From: Emydura subglobosa
Lineage: Eukaryota; Chordata; Testudines; Chelidae
DNA length: 64,000 nt
Direction of reading: 5' to 3'
Assembly: GCA_007922225.1 (NCBI GenBank)
Contig: ML680091.1
Coordinates: forward strand, 48,009 to 112,008
The translations under genes and the position numbers were made by a program. Shown here piece after piece: positions 34,988-44,173 of this stretch. Within the stretch, counting starts at the first letter, position 1, and every line of letters starts with the position of its first letter. Under the pieces are notes generated by a model. The model was given only the letters and a program-made list of their open reading frames with translations, had not been told where the DNA came from and made no database searches.

Positions 34988-36280
34988 TGGCTTTCATTTA
35001 CTGCAGGTCTGACGAATGCGCCAAATCCGAACTAGATTGTTCCAAACAGCTCCCACCCAGACCAGCATCAAGAAAAGCATCTACATCGAGGTGCCATCAC
35101 TATCGGCCATTACGGAGGCGTCCCCCCTCAACTTCTTTATAGCTGGGAATGGCATAGATTATATGGATTTAAACAACACGCTTCTGTACCTCTGTTGCAA
35201 GATCATAAAGGGAGATGGAACTGCCCTCGCCCGGGACGCCGCGATGGGCCTGGTAAATTACCACATGGCGTCTATTTTCAGCCAGATGGATATCACGCTG
35301 GGAGACCACCTCATAAGTCAAAGCACCAACTGTTACCCTTACAGGTCCTTTAAAGGAGCGGTGCTCAATTACAGCGTCGACACCCTCGCCACACAATTTT
35401 CCGCCGGGTTGTTTTTCAAAGACACCCCCGGACAACACTGAATGGTGAGAATCTAGGGTTTATCGGGAGGGCAAATCTGACGGCCCAGAACAGGACGATA
35501 GAGCTGCTGGGCCATCTGCACAGCGACCTGTTTTTTCAAGAAAAACTTTTGTTGAACGGCGTGGACGTGAAAATTAAACTGACACGCAGTAAAGATGCTT
35601 TCTGCTTAATGGGCGATGCGGCCGAAGGCTATAACCTGTGCATCGTCTCAGCATCCCTTTTTGTGAAGAAAGTATGGGTGCCCCTGGGCATCCGTCTGAG
35701 GCATGCTGAGGCCCTGCTCACTGATAATGCTAAATATCCGGTGTACCACGTGGGAATGAAAGTGTTTAGCATCCCTGCAGGCAGCAGGGTCAGTAACCAG
35801 GAGAACTTGTTTTTGGGGCAGCTACCCAAAACGCTTGTTCTGGGTTTTGTGGATAATGATGCCTTCAGCGATAGTTACGCTAAAAACCCCTTTCACTTTA
35901 AACATTACGATATTAATTTTGTTGGCTTGTATGTGGATGGTGAACAGATACCCACCAAGCCTCTGCAACCAGACTGCAAGGTCGGGCGCTGCGTGAGCGA
36001 GTACATGAATCTGGTACAGACGGCCGGTAAACACATGAAAGACCGAGCTCTGCTCATTGACTGTGTGGAATTTGCACAGGGGTATACACTGTTTGCCTTT
36101 GACCTGTCTCCCTACCAAGAATGCGCCGACCACTATTCTCTAATTAAAACCGGGAACCTGAGAGCGGAAATATGTTTTGCGAAGGCTTTGACGGCCACCG
36201 TCAATATGATCGTGTATGGGGTTTTTGACAATGTCATAGAGATAAATCAGAGGATAAACGTTCTGTTTGACTACATGTGA
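34988..36280 (+). pseudogene. Polinton/adintovirus major capsid protein (double jelly-roll), frameshifted
   Basis: The hexon-like major capsid protein builds the icosahedral shell. The ATG at 34988 opens MAFIYCRSDECAKSELD. The frame changes near 35040, giving TQTSIKKSIYIEVPSLSAIT and FFIAGNGIDYMDLNNTLLY. It changes again near 35430, after FSAGLFFKDT, and then runs open to TGA 36278-36280. That last part includes QNRTIELLGHLHSDLFFQEK and DVKIKLTRSKDAFCLM. Total length, about 430 codons, is typical for Polinton capsid proteins. The stop is two bases before the protease ATG, so the two genes were tightly packed. Two frameshifts make it a pseudogene. Family assignment is strong because of the N-terminal AKSELD/TQTSI and DLNNTLLY blocks. 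Confidence 0.88.
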
Positions 36281-36282
36281 AC

Positions 36283-36831
36283 ATGGACACCGTGCAGCTC
36301 TTGCGCGTCTTATCAGTGGACCCTGACACGAAAGAGGGTTTCTTAGATGTGTTCCCTAGCGATTGGCTCCCCGGCAGCAGGCTGTTGCGGAGACCCCTGG
36401 GTTTGGTGGTCAACATGCATCCGCACAACCAACCGGGTGAACACTGGCTCGCTTTGTACCTGGCGGAGCATGACCGCTGAGAGTTTTTTGATTCATACGG
36501 ACACCCCCCGTACAGCGTGTTGTTTCCTAGAAGCATAATGACATTTTTAAACAAAAATGCCACCGATATCGCGTTTCACACTAGACAATTACAAGACTCC
36601 CATTCTGCCACCTGCGGCTATCACTGTGTGGTTTTTTTACACCATCGTAGCAAGGGTTTACCTTTTGACCAGATCTTAAAATTATATTCTAACAACTTAG
36701 TGCAAAATGACCGGATGGTGGTGAATTTTGTAAAAAGTAAATTCTTGGGCAAGCCCGGGCATGCCCAAAACATGTTTCAACATGCACAGACGTATGTATC
36801 TTGTAATGACTTTTATAGCCGTGTTTCTTAA
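36283..36831 (+). pseudogene. Adenain-like cysteine protease, one internal stop
   Basis: Processes virion precursor proteins in adenoviruses, Polintons and adintoviruses. The ATG at 36283 starts MDTVQLLRVLSVDPDTKEGF. The catalytic histidine lies in GEHWLALYLAEHDR, the acidic residue in EFFDSYG, and the catalytic cysteine in the SATCGYHCVVFLHH block. A single in-frame TGA at 36478-36480 falls between the histidine and acidic motifs, where a cysteine or tryptophan codon is common in relatives. Otherwise the frame of 182 codons is open to TAA 36829-36831. That stop overlaps the AATAAA signal. The lone stop makes it the least damaged of the larger viral enzymes. Confidence 0.87.
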
Positions 36832-36835
36832 TAAA
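36830..36835 (+). terminator. Poly(A) signal of the late transcription unit
   Basis: AATAAA overlaps the protease stop codon (TAA 36829-36831). Confidence 0.75.
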
Positions 36836-36838
36836 GCG

Positions 36839-36857
36839 CCCCTAGCGAGGGGTTTTT
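36839..36857 (+). other. Short hairpin followed by a T run
   Basis: CCCCT, loop AGCG, AGGGG, then TTTTT. It sits just after the late AATAAA. It resembles an intrinsic-terminator shape, though this is eukaryotic DNA, so any role is speculative. Confidence 0.45.
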
Positions 36858-36924
36858 AAAAAAAACAAACAATTTTTTTTTTTAAAGCACACGTAGATAT
36901 TAAATTGTAAAAAATACATACTTT

Positions 36925-36930
36925 TTTATT
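36925..36930 (-). terminator. Poly(A) signal of the early transcription unit
   Basis: TTTATT on the + strand is AATAAA on the - strand, about 80 bases after the stop of the last early gene (37009). Confidence 0.7.
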
Positions 36931-37008
36931 TAAAGCAAAAACATTACCATTTTAGAGCATGGAAAAGAAACATTACACACTGAGCCATTCAGAGCTTTTA
37001 GCCAGTTT

Positions 37009-37670
37009 TCATTTTTTAGGAGGCAAAAAAGGTTTCTGATTAACCATAGCTGCAGTATTCAGGTGTTCCAAAAGACCCCTGCTGGTCACGTTGCCCATGA
37101 CAGAAGATGGCACATTTAGCTCCGCCATGACTTTCGTCAACGTGTCCCACCATTTTGGTTCATGTCCGCTAGGAACGGCAGGCGTTTGGGTGACGGCCCT
37201 GACCAAGTCGAGCATGTTAGAGCCATTAACCACCGAGCCTTTGTACACAAAAGCCCCTTTATCATCCCATGAAGATATATTTTTATCTTGCCGCAGCTTA
37301 TTTAGCAAGACAGTTGCATTTTTCTTATAGAGCTTACCAACGCTATCCAATACTTCCTGAGCAACAAGGTCAAAGGTTTTTGGTGGTTCTAGGGGCGTGT
37401 TCTGTTCCTGGTCCTGTTTTGGTAAAAAGAGACTTATTTTTTCTTATTCTTTTCTTTATCGCTCTGCTTCACATACATTAGGTACCTCTGAAGCACGGCG
37501 GCGTATAGTTTAGCCTTTTCATGTTCATCTAAGTCAATCCTCTGAAGAACAGACTTCATTTCAGCATCCAGCAAATGAGTTGCAGTCTTTGTGATATTTT
37601 ACTCCAGAGGAGCCCTTAATTGCTCCAACTGGAGGCTGGGCACCAGGTACATTTTTTCGACATGCTCCAT
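37009..37670 (-). pseudogene. Conserved Polinton early protein of unknown function (MEH...MYLVP type), broken
   Basis: A small conserved protein seen at the end of the early cluster in many Polintons. Function unknown to me. The ATG at 37670-37668 gives an N-terminus MEHVEKMYLVP. That start overlaps the stop of the preceding gene as TAATG. An in-frame TAA lies at 37599-37601, and a frameshift occurs near 37425-37445. The C-terminal part is open again (SVGKLYKKNATVLLNKL, SSWDDKGAFVYKG, NMLDLVRAVTQT) and ends at 37009. Lysine-rich and probably helical. Its position next to the packaging ATPase suggests a virion or assembly role, but this is inference only. Confidence 0.65.
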
Positions 37671-37999
37671 TATTGGTTAGTCAAAAGTTCAGTTAGCAGA
37701 GGAATAGCAAAATGTAACAGAGGCCCGATAAACCCTCTGGACTGCTTCACCAGATGTTTTTTTCTTTTAATTGACACCCTCTTATTAGAGAGAGTTTTTA
37801 TAAATGCACGTCCCTTTTTCAACACACGCACTTGATTCTATGTCAAAGGTATGTTTCCTTTTAACGTCTTCAATGCTATTTCTGAGACGGCTGCCACTAA
37901 ACCGTCAGAAGCCAAACACAGTATAGCCTTCCTTTGCTGCGGGGACGATTTGGTAAGTAATTTTAAAAGGACCAGGTTTCTTTTTACGTGCATAGACAT
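37670..37999 (-). pseudogene. Small basic Polinton early protein, one stop
   Basis: About 110 codons starting at ATG 37999. It has a lysine/arginine-rich middle, the segment SSPQQRKAILCLASDG, and a hydrophobic C-terminus (RGFIGPLLHFAIPLLTELL). An in-frame TAG lies at 37838-37840. It ends with TAA at 37670-37672, overlapping the next start as TAATG. Similar basic proteins with a hydrophobic tail lie at this position in other Polintons. No enzymatic motif. Function unknown. Confidence 0.6.
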
Positions 38000-38056
38000 G
38001 TTTTTGGTCGGCCGACCTGACTGTTAAAAAAGACCCTACCAACAAGTCACATCTTT

Positions 38057-38859
38057 TTATACCTGGCTGCTGTTTTTTAAAGTGTAAGCCGCTGGCCAGT
38101 CTGGAGGGAAAAAAATGGTTCTTAGTCTATAAGCTTCTGGTATGGAAGTGTTTAAATCCACTGCCAGGTAGCCGTAAGGTTTTTTGGTAGCATCCTCAAA
38201 AGCTTTTAGGAAGAATTGCGCCTTGCCGGGGTACATTTGCTGGGCAAGCGTGGCGATTTGTAATTTATCCCTGGGGTTTTTAAACAGAACCATGTACTTA
38301 GCGTTTAGGCTAATTGTGCAACTCTTTTTTCCCTGACAAAACACATTCTGAACTATATACATAATGCTCAGGTTCTTGTGATGCACATACTTGGTAAAGG
38401 CTTTCTCAGTTTCATCACTTTCCCAAGCAGAATTCATCAGATCGTCTATGATAACCATATTTACTTTATCGTTGGAAACAAATGGTCATCGTCAAAAGCA
38501 TCGGGCATCCCCTCTACAAAATTGATAAAGGGATATTTGCCGAGCAGTTCTTCATACAGAGGCTGCCAACAACTGTAACACCACACAATGTTCTCAGGCA
38601 TGATGGACAACATTCGCTCCGCGTTATCCAACACAATTTTTATAAAGTAACTTTTCCCGCAGTTGCTAGGCCCCATGAACATTACAGAAAATGGGTGTTT
38701 CCTCCGTGTGTCCATTTTTTTTTTTTCAAAAGCCGTAAGGCAGCGTTTTAAACCCTTCTCTGAGGACCCTTTTGTTGTAAATAACTTTTTGCGTTTTCTT
38801 AGGGTCTTTGTTTCTATTTTCCACTGTTTTTTGTTCCTCACAATAGAGGGTCTCTGCAC
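38057..38859 (-). pseudogene. FtsK/HerA-type DNA-packaging ATPase, one frameshift
   Basis: A genome-packaging ATPase of the A32/FtsK-HerA family. Walker A is GPSNCGKSY (in FSVMFMGPSNCGKSYFIKIV) and Walker B is MVIIDDLMN. A frameshift at about 38475-38495 separates the two motifs, which lie in adjacent frames. The C-terminal part includes SIMYIVQNVFCQGKKSC and KYMVLFKNPRDKLQI, ending at 38057. The first ATG in the N-terminal frame is 38715. Sequence upstream of it to 38859 is open and may or may not be coding. It follows the polymerase gene directly. Confidence 0.87.
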
Positions 38860-38861
38860 TT

Positions 38862-41800
38862 CTATTTTTTGGAGGTGCTTTCCCTCGGATCGGCTCTATA
38901 GTGCAGAACCAGATCTTTCAAACTGTCAAAGTTGATCTTTTCACAGTTTGCTACGTTCAGGGTAATACCTTTAACTTTCATACAGGCCTTTCCACCTGAC
39001 AGATTGTACCCATACGTTTTCGGACCGGCTGACACAAACTCGGTGATGTGCTGATCTGGCGGAATTTTACCTGTGAGGTCCCCTAAATAATCCCCCAGAG
39101 GGGGATTCCAGTCACCCTCCCTTTGCACAAATATCATCGAGTCCGTGTCGTGGTACAGGCACCGCTCTTGCAACCTGTCTAGCAGGTTGTACAGTTCCAA
39201 ACGGGCATAAGCGGTGGTGAAACAGGCAATGAAGATGTTTGTATTGCCAGAGACCGAGTAGCGGTCTTTTGCGTGCTCCCAAGACACGCACGCTGTTTCA
39301 TCATTGATAAACTCACAGGACATAACCTCATAATTGGGGGAAAATAGGTACCCAAAGAGTGCATTGGGGTCTCTCATGATGCTGGTCTTGGGCAGATTTG
39401 TTCTTTGGCCGAATTTTCCTCACAGAGAATTTAAAAACAGTTTAGCGATTTGACACTTAGCGGGGTTTACGGTGATTTCGTGCGGGCATAAACGTACGCC
39501 TTCTTTCTGATAAAAATCATTTACGTACTTATTTTGCTTTTCCTCATCAGCGCACCAGCTAGGATACCATGAAGCCTCTTGTTTTTGACGCAGGTGTAAT
39601 TTTACGTACTCTGAAAAGAGTTTGTCAGGTTTTTCTTTGAAATGCAAGATTTCATAGATTTTTGCCACCCCGTACTCCTTCGCGTTCAGTTCCACTGTGC
39701 ACCAAGTCCCCAGGAGGGCCCGTTCCTTGTCAGTGCGGGTGCACATCTCCCACTGTTCGGTTTCCGCACAGGTTTGACATAGCGGGAACATGAGTTTGCC
39801 ACCCACTCTGACAGGCAACAACGGGAAAAAGCCCTCGCGGCGGATACACTTGAACTTTCGCGATTCCGAAATAATTTGTCAGAGGTCCAAATTTTTCACC
39901 AACGATATTGGGGTGTCCGACAGGGTATTCTTTGGTTTTGTTTACGAAAGGGTACAGGCTGGTAAAATCGTAATAGTGGATTTTTTCACTGGGGTTAGGT
40001 TTGTAATACAGACGGATGGCATTAGTCCTACCCCCAAAAAGAGCATCCCTTGGGACCAGAGGCTGAAGCAACTGCGCTTCGTTTAAGAAATCCGCAAGAT
40101 CCCTATCCGTTTCTATCATTACCTCCCATTGGTGTCCCCAAAGAGTCCTGACTACGTATCCTAGTCTTTTCAGATAGTTGGTCTTGAGCTGCGTTTTGTA
40201 ATAAAGAAACCCGGAAGTTGTCCCTGTCATAGGGTTCCGGGCTTTTTCATGGTAACAGGTGATGCAGCCGTGAAAAAAACACCCATTAAACTCAAAGGCT
40301 GTACGTATCCCATCAACAATAACGTAACCATCTAAAAAGTAGGGGCCTACCTGTAACTCCCCGTCCTGTAACATGTGACATATTTCTATATTTTCTTTCT
40401 GAGCAGTATTCAGCAGCCACTGAATAGATGGGGTTGAATATCTCTTTTTCTGCCGGTGATAGTTGTTTGGCGGGAGAAGGGCTATTGTGTTAGACTCTAA
40501 AAACATAAATCTGTACTTGGTCATGCAGATTGATGCCAGAGTTATGTACTGGAAAGGATCTACACACAATGTCACCTCCATGAATGTGCCAAACCCCATC
40601 TCTACCACGTCTGACTTGGCCGTCATTTTCATGATCTCTTCTCTGTACAGCATACAGGCCTGTCTCAAAATTTTGACATCCTACTGACAGTAATACACGA
40701 GCTCTTTCTGCAAGTCAGACATATTGTTTTGGTGGTCCTGGTACCAGTTGAGAAAATCTGCTTTCTCTTGGGACATCATGTTGTCAATGCCATACTGCTC
40801 CACCCTGGGCACGGGTCCCACGTAATTTTGGTTTTCTAAAGTGTTAAAAAAATGTGGGAAGTACTCTTTGAGCCTTCAAAACCCATAGCCTGGGGGAGCT
40901 TGCTAAGCTTCATGGGCAGGAAGTTTAAAGAATCTATAAAACGAATGTCCAGAGTCTTAACTTCCATGCACAACAGTTTACTGCCCTGAGTTATCAACTC
41001 TATGCCCATCTTTTCCTTCAGTAACTCCCTGACGACAAAGTAAGCATCGTAACCTTTGGAATTGTGCGCTATGAACGTGTAGCCCCAAAATTTTTTGCTA
41101 ATAAAGGTTTGAATGAAATTAAAAAGGCATTCTCTGCCCTTAAATTCCCAAGATTTTTCCGGCTTTAGGGACATAGCAAAAATGTAATTGGGCACGTGCA
41201 CTCCCGTCTCCTGCGTGCACTCAAAATCGTAAAAAATATACTTTTCTGGCTTTTCAGGCTTTCTAACGCTGTGCATAAAACACACGTGGTTATCTACACC
41301 ACCGGTGGTGAAACTGTTACACTGCTTACAGCACCGCCCTTCACACTTATACCCTTCGTCCAAGTAAAATTGACACTTATCGCACAAAGTTTTAGACTGG
41401 CATTCGACTTGGTTTTTGGACGCCACTTCTACATGACCATCAAAACACTCTTGCGACCAACAATGCAGTCTGCAGCTAGGACATCTCAGCAGCGTGCCCA
41501 GAATATCGGAACACGCCGTGCTCAAGCAAAGGCGGCAATGGTATCTGCAGGAGTGGTCATGACTGAACACCATGTGGCAAAACTCACAATATTTTTTTGC
41601 CCCAAACAACCTTTTCACATCCAAAACCCCATAGTAATGCTCATCATGCAGCAGGATAAAAAATGTCTTGGGGTACACCGGACCCCCCCATTTTAAAACA
41701 CCCCCAATTTCCTTTCGTTCTGTAAAGCAACACCTGTATGTCGACACGCAAATGTTGTTCAAATGCCGCCATGTAACTGAGCATAACCTTTTTTTGGTCT

Positions 41801-42501
41801 GACCAACCCAGTTTTTCTTGCAATTTTCTCGCCCCGTCTAACAATTCTGCATCTGTAGGTTTGCGGTCGGACATGACGGCCAAGAGGCCGCCCGTAAAAC
41901 ACAGATTGGTACTGGTGTAAACCAGGGCCACTAAACACTGTCTCTTTTTGTGGATGATTTGACTGTTGAGGATAGAATTTAAAACCCTACGGCTGCCCCC
42001 ACCCATGTTTTTCACAACTGTCACAACAAGGTGTAATGTCCCATCGTTACTCTGCAACAGTTTAGAGGCCTGATTTAAGAAATCCTCAGCAGACAGGTCG
42101 TCCCTATGTCTTCTGACCGAAAACAAAGGATTGTTTAAATTACACCCCTCTAAATGTAACTGAACATAATCGTCTGGGTCTAGCCTGATGTTAATATCAT
42201 CGAGAACCATCTGTAACCCCCTGTGCACAGCTTCAATGACCTGCTCAACTGAACTGATTTGCTCAAGATTGACAAAATGAAATTCCTCACAATACACTGA
42301 ACCCCTAAATCTAGGTACTTCCCTTTGCCAGCTTCTCATCCACTCTACATACACATCGGGGCTGGGGTCATTTGGGGGTTCCTCTATGGGGTTGTCTTCT
42401 ATGTCAGTCTCCAAGGGAGCAGCTGGGGACCCACCTAGAGAGCAGGTTTCCACCTCCCCATTCTCAGACGCGCCAGTTTGAGAATCACCACTAGGGGGCA
42501 T
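38862..42501 (-). pseudogene. Protein-primed family B DNA polymerase, broken
   Basis: The replicative polymerase of Polintons and adintoviruses. The ATG is at 42501, and the N-terminal region is specific to the group (LNNPLFSVRRHRDDL). Cysteine-rich zinc-binding pairs lie around 41,400-41,600. Exonuclease motifs are FYDFECTQETG (Exo I) and IAHNSKGYDAYF (Exo II). Polymerase motif A is DFTSLYPFVNK and motif C is YHDTDSM. Motif B carries a TGA at 39420-39422, right after FLNS. Other breaks are frameshifts near 41690, 40855 and 39815 and a TAG at 40681-40683. The full span is about 1200 codons, normal for the family. The gene abuts the accessory frame upstream (TAA immediately before ATG). Confidence 0.93.
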
Positions 42502-42861
42502 TTATTTTTGTTTTTTTCTCCTCATCACCTTTTTAGCCTTTTTTAAAATTTTTGCAATGACCCTGGCCCGTAACTTTTTGGCAGCTGCCCGTCTATCCCT
42601 CAAATGGCATCCCCCTTTTCGGTTACACTTTAACGGTCAGGTGCCCCTTATCATGACTAGCTGTGCGGCTTCAGAACCACCCTCTGGAAACCAGAAATAT
42701 TTTTCAGCGTATTTATTAACAGCTTTTGCATTTTTTACATGGTTTCTGGAAAATACAGCACCCATCAGCTCTCTGAACGAAGTGTGATATTCGCTCATTT
42801 GCGCTCTGAACAAAGCAACATATTTTTTCCCATAGCTCTTTAGAATAACAAAGAGCTGCAT
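42502..42861 (-). pseudogene. Accessory basic protein just upstream of polymerase, one stop
   Basis: A minus-strand frame starts at ATG 42861 (SYGKKYVALFRAQMSEYHTS). It has one TGA at 42637-42639, a run with RAAAKKLRARVIAKILKKAK, and a TAA at 42502-42504 directly abutting the polymerase ATG. The strongly basic C-terminus suggests nucleic-acid binding or a nuclear location. I do not recognise the family. It overlaps exon 3 of the spliced frame in another reading frame, so one of the two may be the true product, or splicing may select between them. Confidence 0.45.
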
Positions 42862-43203
42862 GAGATGTATAGAGGTGCGGGCCTGGTTTGTAATAATTCT
42901 CCAACACCCCAGCCTTGTAGGAGCTTTCAGCCCTTGGTTTTTGATTCACAACCCCTAGAGCGCGTGCTCTGGGTTTGTGAATGTTTTCGCTCACAGCTAT
43001 CTCAGGGTTTGGTGTGGTGTCGACCGCTGAGAAACTGGAGGTGTGCTGGTGCTTTTTACCAGAGTCCCTGGGGATGACATATCTGAGCTCGGGACTTTCC
43101 TGTTTCTTCATCTGGGCTCCTTTTCTGTTCTGAGCCGTCTTTCGAGAAGATTCCTGGTTCTTTGGAACTCCAACTACAACAACGTCAGGAAAGCAGGCCG
43201 TGC
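42716..43203 (-). CDS. Accessory gene exon 3 (candidate)
   Basis: An open frame of about 160 codons begins right after the acceptor-like TTTTCCTAATCAG at 43204 and above. It has an Arg/Lys/Ser-rich middle and ends in a cysteine-rich tail (CCIFQKPCKKCKSC). Its phase fits exon 2 exactly, with a split codon completed by the first two bases. No family recognised. The overlapping frame at 42502-42861 competes for the same DNA. Confidence 0.45.
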
Positions 43204-43304
43204 CTGATTAGGAAAACAAATGTTCCAATTTAGCATCAAATATAACATTTTTTAGAAAATGTAACTTTACCACACCAGCTATATATTGTTTAAAATATAT
43301 TTAC

Positions 43305-43397
43305 TGGACTTCAGCTCTCTGTCAGGCTCTGACAGTGGTGAATTTTCCTCTTTTCTTTTTCTTTTGAGGCTTAAACTTCTTTCAGGTTTTGACTGTA
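43305..43397 (-). CDS. Accessory gene exon 2 (candidate)
   Basis: 93 bases between a polypyrimidine-AG acceptor (TTTGCTTTTACAG) and a GTAAAT donor. In the phase set by exon 1 it is open through 30 whole codons and contains an SV40-like basic nuclear-localisation motif (LKRKRKEE). The rest is acidic and serine-rich. Confidence 0.5.
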
Positions 43398-43455
43398 CTG
43401 TAAAAGCAAAAAAAAAACAAAACACATGATTATAAATGGTTTAATCTTTCCATAC

Positions 43456-43555
43456 NNNNNNNNNNNNNNNNNNNNNNNNNNNNNNNNNNNNNNNNNNNNN
43501 NNNNNNNNNNNNNNNNNNNNNNNNNNNNNNNNNNNNNNNNNNNNNNNNNNNNNNN
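43456..43555. other. Assembly gap (100 N)
   Basis: Exactly 100 N bases. Near-identical 25-base words flank the gap (43431-43455 and 43559-43583, both TTTAATCTTTCCATAC-ending). The gap therefore probably hides a tandem repeat or an overlap that was not merged. Confidence 0.97.
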
Positions 43556-43687
43556 TATTATAAATTGTTTAATCTTTCCATACTATTTCAGTCTGGACAA
43601 CAAACATGGATTTTACCTCTAGTTTGCCACCAGGCCCCAAAACCAAAATGTGCAATAAAAGCGCCCCAACCATAACTATTTTTTTAT

Positions 43688-43915
43688 CATATTACCACGT
43701 GTTCAGACTAAAATCCTCCAAACACAACTTTAAAAACAAGCCATCAAAATACTTATCTCTACCCCCACTCTGTGGTCAGACTAAATCCTGCAGGCCATTT
43801 TAACCCCCAAAATACTTAACCCCTTAGCTCACAAACACCTTTTGCACAAAATAAACCAGCTTTTTAAAACATATCACCACGTGTTCAGACTAAGTTCCTC
43901 CAAACAATTATTAAC
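43688..43915. repeat. Three diverged tandem repeats with E-box motifs
   Basis: Words of the form GT(G)TTCAGACTAAA..TCCTCCAAAC recur at about 43698, 43773 and 43880. The first and third are preceded by TACCACGTG / CACCACGTG, so CACGTG E-boxes fall at 43696-43701 and 43878-43883, 182 bases apart. They lie between exon 1 and exon 2 of the accessory gene. Confidence 0.65.
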
Positions 43916-44116
43916 CCTCAAAATACTCTTGCACAACTTTAAAAATAAAACACAAATTCAAAAAACAATTGCAAATATTCACCATCCACCACATGATACA
44001 AACAAGCTGGCACAAGGACATCTTTTAAATAAACGACAAGCATAATATGAGTTAGTATGACACCATGCTAACTATTAACCCTCCCCCCCACTATATAGTT
44101 AAAATAGGGGCTTTAC

Positions 44117-44173
44117 CTTGCCCTGATGAAAGGCTGCTTGAAGGGTTGGATTCCATAATCAATAGATCACACA
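44117..44173 (-). CDS. Accessory gene exon 1 with start codon (candidate)
   Basis: TTTTATTGCAG acceptor at 44174 and above, ATG at 44156-44154, 13 codons rich in serine (MESNPSSSLSSGQ), and a CAAG|GTAAAG donor. The exon ends in phase 1. Adding the first two bases of exon 2 keeps the frame. A further non-coding 5' exon is implied by the acceptor. The assembly gap lies between this exon and exon 2. Confidence 0.45.

Larger units (their letters stand above)
33507..44173. mobile_element. Fossil Maverick/Polinton (adintovirus-like) element
   Basis: The gene content is diagnostic: integrase with C-terminal chromodomain, minor and major capsid proteins, basic core protein, adenain-like protease, FtsK/HerA-type ATPase and protein-primed DNA polymerase B. 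Late genes run rightward (33507-36831) and early genes leftward (44173 to 37009), converging on paired poly(A) signals. Nearly all genes carry stops or frameshifts, so this is an old endogenous copy and not an active virus. Terminal inverted repeats were not identified, so the true ends may lie further out. A 100-base assembly gap sits inside. Confidence 0.9.

Noticed and set aside
36478..36480. Recoding (selenocysteine or readthrough) at the protease TGA
   Set aside because: All neighbouring viral genes carry unrelated stops and frameshifts, so simple decay is the better explanation.
36839..36857. Bacterial-type terminator or bacterial contamination
   Set aside because: The surrounding genes are eukaryotic-virus type with AATAAA signals and splice-like sites. 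The hairpin is short and could be coincidental.
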